Source: Streptomyces sp. R21 (GTDB lineage Bacteria > Actinomycetota > Actinomycetes > Streptomycetales > Streptomycetaceae). Taken from it: a DNA stretch of 64,000 bases. Below, piece by piece: positions 42,638-53,136 of the stretch. A program made the translations under genes and the position numbers. The notes beneath the pieces were generated by a model that worked only from the letters and a program-made list of their open reading frames with translations, had not been told where the DNA came from and searched no databases. Position 1 is the stretch's first letter, and the number at the start of each line of letters is the position of its first letter. The stretch lies in contig NZ_CP163435.1 in NCBI RefSeq assembly GCF_041051975.1, forward strand, positions 8,524,501 through 8,588,500, read 5' to 3'.

Positions 42638-44329
42638 TCAGAGCCGGGACAGCTCGTCCACCAGGTCGTCGAGGCCCAGCGAACCCTGGGAGAGTGCGGC
42701 CATGTGCCAGGCCTTCGCGTCGAAGGCGTCGCCGTGGCGCTGCCGCGCGTTCTCGCGGCCCAGCAGCCAGGCCCGCTCGCCCAGCTTGTAGCCGATGGCC
42801 TGGCCGGGCATCGACAGATAGCGGGTGAGCTCGCTCTCCACGAAGTCGGCCGGGCGGCTGCTGTGGGAGCCGAAGAACTCCTGCGCCAGCTCGGGAGTCC
42901 AGCGCTCACCGGGGTGGAAGGGCGAGTCGGCCGGGATCTCCAGCTCCAGGTGCATGCCGATGTCGACGATGACGCGGGCGGCGCGCATCATCTGCGCGTC
43001 GAGGTAACCGAGGCGCTGCTCGGCGTCCGTGAGGAAGCCCAGCTCGTCCATCAGCCGCTCCGCGTAGAGCGCCCAGCCCTCGCAGTTGGCGCTGACGCGG
43101 CCGACGGTGGCCTGGTAGCGGGAGAGGTCCTCGACGACGTGCACCCACTGCGCGAGTTGCAGATGATGGCCGGGAACGCCCTCGTGGTACCAGGTCGAGA
43201 CCAGGTCGTACACGGGGAAGCGGGTCTCGCCCATGGTGGGCAGCCAGGTGCAGCCGGGGCGCGAGAAGTCCTCCGACGGCGGGGTGTAGTACGGGGCGGC
43301 CGCGCTGCCGGGGGGTGCGATGCGGGACTCCACCCGCCGTACCCGCTCGGCGAGTTCGAAGTGGGTGCCGTCGAGCGCGTCGATCGCCTGGTCCATCAGC
43401 CCCTGGAGCCAGGCACGGACCTCGTCGACGCCCTCGATGTGGGTGCCGTGCTCGTCGAGGTGGGCGAGCGCGACCCACGGCGTCCCGGCGCCGGGCAGTA
43501 CCTTCTCGGCCTCGGTCTTCATCTCGGCGAGCAGACGGTGGTACTCGGCCCAGCCGTACGCGTACGCCTCGTCCAGGTCGAGGTCCGTACCGTTGAAGTA
43601 GCGCGACCAGCGCGCGTACCGCTCGCGGCCCACCGTGTCCGGCGAGCCCTCCACGGCGGGTGCGTACACGTCGCGCATCCAGTCGCGCAGCTCCACGACG
43701 GCGCGTGTCGCCGCGCGGCTGCCCTCGTCGAGTTCGGCGCGCAGCGCGTCGGGGCCCGCCGACGCGAAGTCCTCGAACCAGCCGCGGCCCTTGCCCTCCG
43801 GGTCCGACCACTCGGTGAGCTGCCCGATGAAGGTCGCCGTCGCCCGCGGGCCGCCGTGGAGCTTGCGCTCCAGGCCGAGGGCGAGGGACGCGCGGTAGCC
43901 CTCCAGCGCGGCCGGCACCGCGCGCAGCCGCTCGGCGATCGCGGCCCAGTCCTCGTCCGTCTGTGCCGCTGTCACCGTGAACACCGAGCGCACCGAATGG
44001 ACCGGCGAGTGCAGGTTGCTGACCGCGCGCAGGCCCTCCTCGGCCTCGTGGACGGCGAGTTCGGCCGTGAGCCGCTCGCGCAGCAGCCGCCCGCACCGGC
44101 GCTCGATGTCGCTGTCGGCGCCGGGCTGCCGTTCGGCCTCGTCGAGGCGCGTGAGCGTCACCCGAGCCAGCTCCGCGAGAGCCGCCTGGCCCGCCGGGGA
44201 GGTGTCGGGCAGCCTGCTCGAACTCTCCTTTACGCCGAGGAACGTGCCGGTGATCGGATCGAGGGCGATGAGTTCGTCGACGTACGCGTCGGCGACCTCG
44301 CGGGGCAGCGGGCTCTTCGTCTCTGACAT
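42638..44329 (-). CDS. DUF885 family zinc peptidase-like protein
   Basis: A 563-residue DUF885 protein. The metalloprotease-like motif HEGVPGHH (residues 382-389) with downstream ANCEGWALYAERLMDELG supplies the zinc ligands and base expected of a gluzincin-type enzyme. No signal peptide is seen, so it is cytoplasmic. Its substrate is unknown; family members are usually annotated as putative peptidases. Confidence 0.9.
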   Translation of the reverse strand: MSETKSPLPREVADAYVDELIALDPITGTFLGVKESSSRLPDTSPAGQAALAELARVTLTRLDEAERQPGADSDIERRCGRLLRERLTAELAVHEAEEGLRAVSNLHSPVHSVRSVFTVTAAQTDEDWAAIAERLRAVPAALEGYRASLALGLERKLHGGPRATATFIGQLTEWSDPEGKGRGWFEDFASAGPDALRAELDEGSRAATRAVVELRDWMRDVYAPAVEGSPDTVGRERYARWSRYFNGTDLDLDEAYAYGWAEYHRLLAEMKTEAEKVLPGAGTPWVALAHLDEHGTHIEGVDEVRAWLQGLMDQAIDALDGTHFELAERVRRVESRIAPPGSAAAPYYTPPSEDFSRPGCTWLPTMGETRFPVYDLVSTWYHEGVPGHHLQLAQWVHVVEDLSRYQATVGRVSANCEGWALYAERLMDELGFLTDAEQRLGYLDAQMMRAARVIVDIGMHLELEIPADSPFHPGERWTPELAQEFFGSHSSRPADFVESELTRYLSMPGQAIGYKLGERAWLLGRENARQRHGDAFDAKAWHMAALSQGSLGLDDLVDELSRL

Positions 44330-44361
44330 GCGGACATCCTCATACGAGGACGGGGGCCGCG

Positions 44362-44943
44362 TCAGCAGGATTCAGCTGAGGGCATGGCCGTGTGCGGGTC
44401 CGGCTGCGCGGGTGCGGGGGTCTCGCGATGCGATGACGAGGAGGGCGCATACGGGGCACGGGGTGCGTCCCGCTGGGGCGGCAGCAGGGGACCGCAGTCC
44501 CACTGCTGGAAGATCAACCGCGTCTCGACCCGGGCCACTTCGCGCTGCGAGGTGAACTCGTCGAGGACCAGCCGCTGGAGATCCGCCATGTCCGCGACGG
44601 CAACATGGACGAGGTAGTCGTCGGGCCCGGTGATGTGGAAGACGGTCCGCGACTCCGGCAGCGCCCTGATCCGCTCCACGAACGGCCCGACCAGCTCCCG
44701 CCGATGCGGCCTGACCTGCACGGACAGCAGGGCCTCCAGACCGCGCCCGAGCTTCGCCGGGTCCAGCCGCAGCTGATGGCCGAGAATCACCCCGGCGCGG
44801 CGCAGCCGGGTCACCCGGTCCAGGCAGGTCGAGGCGGCGACGCCGACCTGGGCGGCGAGATCGCGGTACGTCGTCCGTGCGTCGTTCTGCAACAGCCGTA
44901 GAAGATGGAGATCCACCGGATCAAGTACGACGGATTCGGCCAT
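44362..44943 (-). CDS. Lrp/AsnC family regulator 2
   Basis: A 193-residue regulator. The HTH is DLHLLRLLQNDARTTYRDLAAQVGVAASTCLDRVTRLRRAGVILGH, the ligand domain runs to about residue 150, and a Pro/Ser/His-rich tail of 40 residues is added. It diverges from the methionine gamma-lyase-like gene and is probably its regulator. TACGTT ends 6 bases before the ATG, suggesting a leaderless mRNA. Confidence 0.9.
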   Translation of the reverse strand: MAESVVLDPVDLHLLRLLQNDARTTYRDLAAQVGVAASTCLDRVTRLRRAGVILGHQLRLDPAKLGRGLEALLSVQVRPHRRELVGPFVERIRALPESRTVFHITGPDDYLVHVAVADMADLQRLVLDEFTSQREVARVETRLIFQQWDCGPLLPPQRDAPRAPYAPSSSSHRETPAPAQPDPHTAMPSAESC

Positions 44944-44949
44944 GGCTCG

Positions 44950-44967
44950 AACGTAACACGGGATGTT
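44950..44967 (-). promoter_or_regulatory. -10 box and inverted repeat between Lrp and lyase genes
   Basis: On the minus strand TACGTT (44950-44955) is 6 bases before the ATG at 44943. Next to it, AACA-CGGGA-TGTT (44955-44967) is a short inverted repeat, a possible Lrp site in this 60-base divergent gap. Confidence 0.35.
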
Positions 44968-45003
44968 GTGCTCGGATCCCGGCCGGTGTTCAGGCTTCTG
45001 CGC

Positions 45004-46260
<1,257 letters not shown>

Positions 46261-46312
46261 GGACGAGGCCGTTGAGGCCGATACGGGGGTCTGCGGCCGG
46301 AGCCCCCGGTAC

Positions 46313-46338
46313 GGGCCCCGGCATCAATGCCGGGGCCC
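46313..46338. terminator. Bidirectional terminator between convergent genes
   Basis: GGGCCCCGGC, loop ATCAAT, GCCGGGGCCC form a perfect 10-bp stem that extends by two A-T pairs into the loop. It lies between the lyase gene (+) and the ACT-GNAT gene (-). No T-run follows, as is usual in this genus. Confidence 0.7.
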
Positions 46339-46366
46339 GACTCAACCATCCGTTCCTGACGCCGAG

Positions 46367-47797
46367 TTACTCCCGTTCGCCGCAGGGCGCGTCGTGCGAC
46401 AGCTGCGAGGCGGCAACCGCCGCCGCGTCCAGCCGGGCGGTGATCACCAGCGTGCCCTCCTCGATCTGGTAGTCGAGGGGGAGGCCCAGGCCGCGCATCG
46501 CGGCGACCATGCCGGTGTTGGACGCCTGCGTGACGGCGTACACGCTCTCGCAGCCCGCCTCGACGGCCATCGTCACGAGGCGGCCGAGGAGTTCGGCACC
46601 GATGCCGCGCCGCTGCCACTCGTCCTCGACGAGCAGCGCGATCTCGGTCTCGTCGCCGTCCCACAGAAGGTGGCCGAGCCCGACGACGCGCCCCGACGCC
46701 GTCTGGACGGCGAGGGTGCGTCCGAAGCGCGGGCTCAGCAGGTGGTTGAGGTAGCGGTCCGCGTCGCCGACCGGGCCGTGATAGCGCATGCTCAGCGTGC
46801 GCGGCGAGCAGCGCTGTTGCATCGCCTTCGCAGCCTCCACGTCCGACACGTCGGCCCGCCGTACGGTGATCGCGTTGCCCTCGGGCAGGGTCAGCACGTC
46901 CTGGCTGTGCGGGATGCGCGGGCCGAGCCGCGCGTCCAGCTCGACCAGGGCCCGCGCCCGCGCGAACTCCGTGGGCGTGAAGGGCAGATACGGCCGCTCC
47001 ACCGTGATCACCCCGCCTTCCGGCGCCCGCAGCCGCATCACCGTGTCCTCGAGCGCACCCTCGACAGGTGCGCTCTCCTGCGCCCGGCCGGAGGTGGGCG
47101 AGGTGGCGGGCAGTGAGCGGATGGTGCACCGGCCCAGCAACTGCCGTAGGGCGAGCGGAAGTTCGGCGGCGTCCAGCGCGGTGCGGGTGGCCAGGCCCAG
47201 GACCCGCGTCGGGGCGTCCACCAGGTCGTGCGCGTCGGCACGCTCGATCCAGGTGCCCCTGCCGCCCGCGCGCGAGACCGCGTGGGTGAGGTCGGATGCG
47301 GCGAGGGCGGCGGGAACGCGGAGCAGGAACTCGTCCACGGTGCCCTCCGCCAGCGGGTGCGTCTGCAGGCTGAGGATGTCGACCCGTCGCTGCGCCAGCG
47401 CCGTGCACAGCGCGGCCAGCGACCCCGGCTCGTCCTTCACCGTGGTGCGCATGCGCCACAGCACGGTCGCCCCGGCCTCCGGCGCCTCCGTGGATTCCCC
47501 GGTGGACCCGGCCTCCCGCGCGGCGGCGTCGGTCGGCCGGGTACCGGTATCGGTCTCCGGCGGTGCGTGACCGTGGCGTCGTGCCCACCATGTGTGGAAC
47601 CCGGCGGTGGCGACCAGGACGGCGGCCGAGATCCCGAGCAGAGCGGTTCCGTCGGGACCATGGCCGATCACGTTGGCGACGGCGTCCGCGACCGCGACCG
47701 CCGTGAACAGGGCGGCGAGCTCGATCACGTCCCGCCGCCAGTGGTGGACGGGGCGACCGTGCTTCGCACGCGTCACATCAGAGATGTCTGGAGTCAT
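46367..47797 (-). CDS. Membrane-anchored ACT-GNAT fusion protein
   Basis: A 476-residue protein. Two hydrophobic helices at residues 25-70 (VIELAALFTAVAVADAVANVI, GTALLGISAAVLVATAGFHTW) are followed by an ACT domain (about 110-185: RMRTTVKDEPGSLAALCTALAQRRVDILSLQ). The C-terminal half carries a GNAT domain (about 310-470: ITVRRADVSDVEAAKAMQQRCSPRTLSMRYHG, DEWQRRGIGAELLGRLV). ACT domains bind amino acids, so acetylation may be amino acid-controlled (inference). A GNAT with N-terminal ACT exists elsewhere in actinomycetes. Confidence 0.8.
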   Translation of the reverse strand: MTPDISDVTRAKHGRPVHHWRRDVIELAALFTAVAVADAVANVIGHGPDGTALLGISAAVLVATAGFHTWWARRHGHAPPETDTGTRPTDAAAREAGSTGESTEAPEAGATVLWRMRTTVKDEPGSLAALCTALAQRRVDILSLQTHPLAEGTVDEFLLRVPAALAASDLTHAVSRAGGRGTWIERADAHDLVDAPTRVLGLATRTALDAAELPLALRQLLGRCTIRSLPATSPTSGRAQESAPVEGALEDTVMRLRAPEGGVITVERPYLPFTPTEFARARALVELDARLGPRIPHSQDVLTLPEGNAITVRRADVSDVEAAKAMQQRCSPRTLSMRYHGPVGDADRYLNHLLSPRFGRTLAVQTASGRVVGLGHLLWDGDETEIALLVEDEWQRRGIGAELLGRLVTMAVEAGCESVYAVTQASNTGMVAAMRGLGLPLDYQIEEGTLVITARLDAAAVAASQLSHDAPCGERE

Positions 47798-47919
47798 GCA
47801 GCCACTGTGGAGGAATGGTGTTGCGTGATCACGAACGGTTTGTGACTGATCGGTAAAGTGTCGTTCCGTCCGTTTTGTTCATTCCTGTACGAGACCGCAC
47901 CGACAGCCCCGCACGATGA

Positions 47920-49515
47920 CTACTGCCCCACCCGCCCCGGCTGGAGCACCTGCGTGAACAGCACCGTGCCGTCCTGCTCGCGCAGCCGGACCGTCAGTTC
48001 GCCGCTGTCGCCGTCGATGTCGACCTCCCCGAAGAACTGGTAGCCGCCCGCGGGCGAGACGTTGGACGCGGTCGGCGCCTTCACGAACACCCGCTCGGGT
48101 CCGAACGTGCCGTCCAGCGCGCTCGCCGGGAAGGCACCGGCGTTGAGCGGGCCGGAGACGAACTCCCAGAAGGGCTCGAAGTCGGTGAAGGCGGCGCGCG
48201 ACGGCTGGTAGTGCTGGGCCGAGGTGTGGTGCACATCGGCGGTCAGCCACACGGTGCCGGTGATCCGCCGGTGCTTGATGAACCGCAGCAGCTCGGCGAG
48301 CTGGAGCTCGCGGCCGAGCGGAGCACCCGGATCGCCCTGCGCCACCGCCTCGATGTTCGGCCGGCCCTCGGTGGTGTCCGGCACGACCAGCCCGAGCGGC
48401 ATGTCGGCGGCGATCACCTTCCACACGGCCCGTGACCGCGACAGTTCGCGCTTGAGCCACTCCAGCTGCTCGGCACCGAGGATGCCCTGCGGGTCCGTGG
48501 TCTGCGTGTCGGGGGAGTTCGCGTTGCGGTACGTCCGCATGTCGAGCACGAAGACGTCCAGCAGCGGGCCGTGGCGCATGACCCGGTACACGCGGCCGTC
48601 CTTGTCGCCGGGCCGCAGCGTGGAGACCGGGAAGTACTCGCTGAACGCGCGGCGCGCCCGGCCGGCCAGTACGTCGACGCTCTTCTCCGTGTAGCGGGTG
48701 TCGGTGGCCGCGATGACCTCGCCCGGGTACCAGTTGTTGCGCACCTCGTGGTCGTCCCACTGGATGATGGACGGCACCTGCGCGTTGAACCGCTTCAGGT
48801 TCTCGTCCAGCAGGTTGTAGCGGAAGTTGCCGCGGAACTCGGCCAGGCTCTCGGCGACCTTGGACTTCTCCTCGGTCGTGATGTTCCGCCAGGTGCTGCC
48901 GTCGGGGAGTGCCGCGGTCGCCGCGATCGGCCCGTCCGCGTAGATGTTGTCGCCGCTGCACAGGAAGAAGTCGGGGTCGAGCCCGGCCATGGCGTCGTAG
49001 ATCCGGTAGCCGCCGATGTCCGGGTTGATGCCCCAGCCCTGCCCTGCCAGGTCGCCCGACCACAGGAAGCGCACGCCGCCGCGCCGCCCGAGCGGTGTCG
49101 TACGGAAGGTGCCCGTCACCGGCTCGCCGGTGCGGCGCGGGTCATCGGGGTCGGCGAGCAGCACACGGTAGTGGACCTGCTCGCCGGCCGGCAGTCCGCG
49201 CAGCCGCGTGGTCCCGGTGAAGTCGGTGTCGGCGCCCACCAACGGGCCGTGCCATCTGGTGGGGTTGCGGAACGACTCGGTCGCGGACGTCTCGACGATC
49301 ATCCGGGCCGGCCGGTCCGACCGGACCCACACCAGACCGGAGTGGGCGGTCACATCACCCGCCTGGACACCCCACCCCGCCTTCGGCCGCCCGGACAGGG
49401 CGAACGCCGGAGCCGCCCCGAGCGCGGCCGGCAGGGTCAGCGCCGCGGACGCGGCGAGGGAGCCGCGCAGCACGCTGCGGCGACCGGGGAGGGAGCTGGA
49501 CGGACGGTGTGACAT
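47920..49515 (-). CDS. Secreted PhoD-type alkaline phosphatase
   Basis: A 531-residue PhoD protein. A Tat signal GRRSVLRGSLAASAAL is followed by an N-terminal Fn3-like domain, then the phosphodiesterase core: WSGDLAGQGWG, FFLCSGDNIYADG, QWDDHEVRNNW, DMRTYR and TADVHHT. PhoD enzymes cleave phosphate esters and use Fe3+/Ca2+. The ATG of MSHRPSSSLPG is chosen with GGAGG upstream. A phosphate-starvation (PhoP) site was not found by eye. Confidence 0.93.
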   Translation of the reverse strand: MSHRPSSSLPGRRSVLRGSLAASAALTLPAALGAAPAFALSGRPKAGWGVQAGDVTAHSGLVWVRSDRPARMIVETSATESFRNPTRWHGPLVGADTDFTGTTRLRGLPAGEQVHYRVLLADPDDPRRTGEPVTGTFRTTPLGRRGGVRFLWSGDLAGQGWGINPDIGGYRIYDAMAGLDPDFFLCSGDNIYADGPIAATAALPDGSTWRNITTEEKSKVAESLAEFRGNFRYNLLDENLKRFNAQVPSIIQWDDHEVRNNWYPGEVIAATDTRYTEKSVDVLAGRARRAFSEYFPVSTLRPGDKDGRVYRVMRHGPLLDVFVLDMRTYRNANSPDTQTTDPQGILGAEQLEWLKRELSRSRAVWKVIAADMPLGLVVPDTTEGRPNIEAVAQGDPGAPLGRELQLAELLRFIKHRRITGTVWLTADVHHTSAQHYQPSRAAFTDFEPFWEFVSGPLNAGAFPASALDGTFGPERVFVKAPTASNVSPAGGYQFFGEVDIDGDSGELTVRLREQDGTVLFTQVLQPGRVGQ

Positions 49516-49708
49516 GAATGCGCCTCCAGGGACGGATTCGGCCAATGTGCACTGCCACAACTACTGGTGCGCCGCAGCGCCCACGGAAACCACAAGTGAA
49601 CAACTGGCCGCGGAGACAAGGGGACCAGCGTGTGGTTCCCGGCGTGTCACGTGTGCTGTGGGGTCGGCGATCGGGCAGCCGTCGGCCTGCGATCGGTCGG
49701 CGGGCGGC

Positions 49709-51223
49709 TCAGGCCCGCACGACGTCCGCCATCAGCCGGATGCCTTCGCGGATCCGCGCGGGGGACTGGTGGGCGTAGCCCAGCACCAGCCGTATGCCCC
49801 CGCCGGCAGCCGTGTCGGTGGTCCCGGCGGAGCCGTCGCCGTACCCGTAGTCCGCCAGCGGTCGCACCGCCACCCCTGCCGCCGCGGCGCGCTTCAGGAA
49901 GCGGTCCGGCGGCCCGTACCGGTCGGGCAGCGCGGCGATGGCGTGCAGGCCCGCCGCGATCCCGGAGACCTCGGTGCCGGGAAAGTGCTCCTCCAGTGCG
50001 GAGACGAGGGCGTCGCGCCGCTCCCGGTAGGCGCGCTGGCAGCGGCGCAGTTGGCGGTCGTAGTCGCCCCGTTCCACGAAGTGGGCCATCAGGGCCTGAT
50101 CGATCGCGGGATGGCCGAGATCCATCGTCCGTTTGCGCTCGACGACCGCCTCCGAGAGTGACGCCGGTACGAGCAGCCAGCCGAGCCGCAGTCCCGGCGC
50201 CAGGGACTTGCTGACAGACCCCGTGTAGGCGACGTGTTCGGGGTCGAGCCCTTGGAGCGCGCCCACGGGGGCGCGGTCGTAGCGGAAGTCCCCGTCGTAG
50301 TCGTCCTCGACGACCAGACCGTCCACCGAGCGCGCCCAGTCGAGGAGTTCGGCGCGACGCCGCGCGGAGTAGGCGATGCCCAGGGGGAACTGGTGGGCGG
50401 GCGTCGTCACCACCGCCCGTACCCCCGACTCCATCAGCGGTCCGGTGGCCAGCCCTTCCTCGTCCACCGGCAGCCCTACGGCTTCGAGGCCGGCCGAGGC
50501 GTACAGCGCACCGTGCTGCGGGCTCCCCGGGTCCTCGACGCCGACCCGGTGCACCCCGCGCGCGTGCAGCACGAATCCCAGCAGTGTCGTCGCCTGCGCG
50601 ACACCGGACACCACCACGATGCGCTCGGGGTCGGCGACCACGCCCCTGCGCCGCGCGAGCAGTTCGGCCAGGGCCGTACGGAGTCGGGGCAGACCGCGTG
50701 GATCCGGGTAACCCAGGGCGTGGTGCGGGATTTCGGCGAGCACCGCGCGCTGGGCGGCGGCCCACGCGGCACGCGGGAACAGCGAGAGGTCCGGGGTGCC
50801 GGGCACGAAGTCCGCCCGGGTGCCGGCGGGGCGCGGAGCGAGGTCGCGCGCGTGAGGGCGGGCCGCCCGGGCTGCCGCGCCGACCCAGGTGCCGGCGCCC
50901 CGTCCGCTGCGCAGGTACCCCTCCGCGGTCAACTGCTCGTACGCCTCCGTGACCAACCCCCGTGACACCCCGAGATCGGCCGCGAGTTCACGGCTGGACG
51001 GCAGCCGGGTGCCCGGCGCGAGCCGGCCGGAGCGCACCGCCTCGCGCAGCGCCTCCTGCAACGTACGGCCACGCGCGCGTGGCGGGGCCGCGGCGGCCGG
51101 GAGCAGCAACTCCCAGGCAGCGGCCCACGGTTCGGCGCCGGAGGGGGCGCCGCCGACAGCCGTATCGAATCCGTCCGGCGCCGGACCCGTCGGCCCGTCC
51201 GGATTGGTCCCCGAAGACATCAT
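49709..51223 (-). CDS. MocR/PdxR-type GntR regulator with aminotransferase-like domain
   Basis: A 504-residue MocR protein. A GntR winged helix lies at about residues 50-115 (LQEALREAVRSGRLAPGTRLPSSRELAADLGVSRGLVTEAYEQL). The rest is a fold type I aminotransferase-like domain whose PLP lysine is Lys339 in YTGSVSKSLAPG. It senses PLP or an amino-PLP adduct. It diverges from the EamA gene at 51271 with a 47-base gap, so that gene is the likely target. Confidence 0.92.
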   Translation of the reverse strand: MMSSGTNPDGPTGPAPDGFDTAVGGAPSGAEPWAAAWELLLPAAAAPPRARGRTLQEALREAVRSGRLAPGTRLPSSRELAADLGVSRGLVTEAYEQLTAEGYLRSGRGAGTWVGAAARAARPHARDLAPRPAGTRADFVPGTPDLSLFPRAAWAAAQRAVLAEIPHHALGYPDPRGLPRLRTALAELLARRRGVVADPERIVVVSGVAQATTLLGFVLHARGVHRVGVEDPGSPQHGALYASAGLEAVGLPVDEEGLATGPLMESGVRAVVTTPAHQFPLGIAYSARRRAELLDWARSVDGLVVEDDYDGDFRYDRAPVGALQGLDPEHVAYTGSVSKSLAPGLRLGWLLVPASLSEAVVERKRTMDLGHPAIDQALMAHFVERGDYDRQLRRCQRAYRERRDALVSALEEHFPGTEVSGIAAGLHAIAALPDRYGPPDRFLKRAAAAGVAVRPLADYGYGDGSAGTTDTAAGGGIRLVLGYAHQSPARIREGIRLMADVVRA

Positions 51224-51257
51224 GGAAGTGGACCTTAATCCGGACCGCGATGCTTCA

Positions 51258-51263
51258 TAGCGT
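51258..51263 (+). promoter_or_regulatory. Candidate -10 box (TAGCGT), leaderless EamA gene
   Basis: TAGCGT, 7 bases, then the ATG at 51271. It lies in the 47-base gap to the divergent MocR gene, where MocR could act. Confidence 0.45.
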
Positions 51264-51270
51264 CGCCGTC

Positions 51271-52431
51271 ATGAACGCCACCACCACCCGCGGGGCGCTG
51301 CTCGCCGCCCTCGCCTGCGTCCTCGTCGGAGGCTCCTTCACCGCCAACAGCGTGCTGGGCCACTACCCGTACGCGGGCGGCCAGTTCCTGCGCTACGCCC
51401 TCGCCTGCCTCCTGCTCGTCCCCCTGGTCGGCCGCGGAGGGGCAGCGCCCCTGCGACGGCTCGTCCCGCGTCAGTGGGTGCGGCTCGTGCTGCTCGCGGC
51501 CGTCGGGATGGTCGGCTTCAACCTGGCCGTGCTAGCCGCGGAACGCAGCGCGGAACCGGCGGTACCTGGCGTCTTCGTGGGCTGCGCCCCGGTGGTCGTG
51601 GCGGTCCTCGTGCCCCTGCTGGAGGGCCGCCGTCCCCAACGTGCGCCCTTGTACGGGGCGTTGCTCGTCGCGGTGGGCGCCTTCACCGTCCAAGGGTGGG
51701 GCCGCGCCGACGGCCGGGGGATCGCCTTCTCCGTGTGCGCGCTGGCCGGGGAGGTCGGCTTCGCGGTCCTGGCCGTGCCCGTCCTGCGGCCGCTCGGCCC
51801 ACGGCTGCTGTCGGCCACCGTGTGCGGGATCGCCGCGGTCGAGTCGGCGGCGGCCGGGCTGCTCACCGACGGCGGAGCCTGGCTGCGGATGCCGGGCGCC
51901 ACCGAGGCCGCCGCACTGCTGTGGCAGGCGGCGGTCGTCACGGTGGTCGGCTTCGTCTGCTGGTACATGGGCATGCAGCGCATCGGCGCCGAGCGCGCCA
52001 CGCTCTTCTCCGGCCTCATCCCCGTCGCCGCCGCCTGCACCGCGCCCCTGGTCGGCACGGGTTCCTACGGCGCCGCGCAGGCCGTGGGCAGTGGGCTCGT
52101 CGGTGCGGGGGTCGCCCTCGGCTCCGGTGCGCTCGCCCGGCGTCGCTCAGCGGCTGCCGTCGAGGATCACTCGGGCGACGAGCGCCGGATCGTCGTTCAT
52201 CGGGACGTGCCCGCAGCCGGGCAGCCGCACCAGCCGGGCCCGGGGAATGATGTGCTTCGCACGGATCCCCTGGCGGCGCAGCAGCAGCCGGTCGTGGCTG
52301 CCCCAGGCCACGGTGACCGGAACCCCGGGGATGTCGTCCGTGAACCGGACCGCCGTGCCTGCCCGCAGGGTCTCGGTGAATCCCTCGGCGCGGGCCAGCG
52401 CCAGTGTCTCGGCGACGACGGCGTCGGGTGA
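51271..52431 (+). CDS. EamA/DMT transporter with read-through C-terminal extension
   Basis: A 386-residue frame. The first 290 or so residues are a normal ten-helix EamA transporter (ALLAALACVLVGGSFTANSVLG to GSGLVGAGVALGSGALARRR). After ALARRRS the frame stays open for about 95 hydrophilic residues that are the antisense of the convergent hydrolase gene, overlapping it by 285 bases. A normal member would stop near 52146. Loss of the stop, a sequence error or a real overlap are all possible. MocR is the likely regulator. Confidence 0.82.
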   Translation: MNATTTRGALLAALACVLVGGSFTANSVLGHYPYAGGQFLRYALACLLLVPLVGRGGAAPLRRLVPRQWVRLVLLAAVGMVGFNLAVLAAERSAEPAVPGVFVGCAPVVVAVLVPLLEGRRPQRAPLYGALLVAVGAFTVQGWGRADGRGIAFSVCALAGEVGFAVLAVPVLRPLGPRLLSATVCGIAAVESAAAGLLTDGGAWLRMPGATEAAALLWQAAVVTVVGFVCWYMGMQRIGAERATLFSGLIPVAAACTAPLVGTGSYGAAQAVGSGLVGAGVALGSGALARRRSAAAVEDHSGDERRIVVHRDVPAAGQPHQPGPGNDVLRTDPLAAQQQPVVAAPGHGDRNPGDVVREPDRRACPQGLGESLGAGQRQCLGDDGVG

Positions 52432-52977
52432 ACGGCGGCCCGGGCGGGCGTAGATGCTGCTCGTGAGCACCGCGCGCCCGGCCGCGGTCCGCGACAGCCG
52501 TTCGACCAACGGGAGCGGCATGCTCCGCGCGGCCCGCCGCATGGCGAGCAGCACCCCGAAGGCGTACCGGCGTTCGGCCTGGGACCAGAACCCGGCGGGC
52601 GACAGCGCGGTGACGGACCGTACGAGCTTCTCCCGGCCGAGCTCAAGGGCGAGCAGCCCGCCGAGGGAGTTGCCCGCCACATGCGGCCGCTCGATCCCGA
52701 GCTTCTCGCAGAGCGCGCCCAGAGCGGCGTTCATCGTCGCCAGGTCGTGCGTGAGCCCGTCCGGCAGCGCCGGGGACTCGCCGAACCCGGGGAGGTCCAC
52801 GGCTATCACGTCGCGCTCCGCCGCCAGGATGTGGACGACCGGGTCCCAGGCCTGCCGGTGATGCCCGATGCCGTGCAGCAGGAGCAGCGGCTCGCCGGTG
52901 CCCTCGCGCGCGTAGGACAGGGTCACGGTCCGCGGGCCGTGCGGCGAGGTGAGGCTGAGGGAGACCGTGTCGGGCAT
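52147..52977 (-). CDS. Alpha/beta hydrolase
   Basis: A 276-residue hydrolase. LLLLHGIGHHRQAWDP is the oxyanion loop, VIAVDLPGFGESP the following strand, VAGNSLGGLLALEL the nucleophile elbow, VAWGSHDRLL the acid and LPGCGHVPMNDDP the histidine. Substrate unknown. The ATG of MPDTVSLSLTSPHG is chosen, with GAGGAGCAGC upstream. Its last 95 codons lie opposite the extended EamA frame. Confidence 0.88.
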   Translation of the reverse strand: MPDTVSLSLTSPHGPRTVTLSYAREGTGEPLLLLHGIGHHRQAWDPVVHILAAERDVIAVDLPGFGESPALPDGLTHDLATMNAALGALCEKLGIERPHVAGNSLGGLLALELGREKLVRSVTALSPAGFWSQAERRYAFGVLLAMRRAARSMPLPLVERLSRTAAGRAVLTSSIYARPGRRSPDAVVAETLALARAEGFTETLRAGTAVRFTDDIPGVPVTVAWGSHDRLLLRRQGIRAKHIIPRARLVRLPGCGHVPMNDDPALVARVILDGSR

Positions 52978-53136
52978 GGGGCTGCTCCTCGTCGGGGGAA
53001 GCGCTGACTGGCGGGCTGTCGCACGGACTTGTGGACAACAGCCTCGTAGACAGCTTGTCAGCAACTGCTACCGACGGGTAGCCCCATAGCGCGACGAACC
53101 CCGAGCGCGTACGGCGACCTCCTCGGGCTCACGTCC

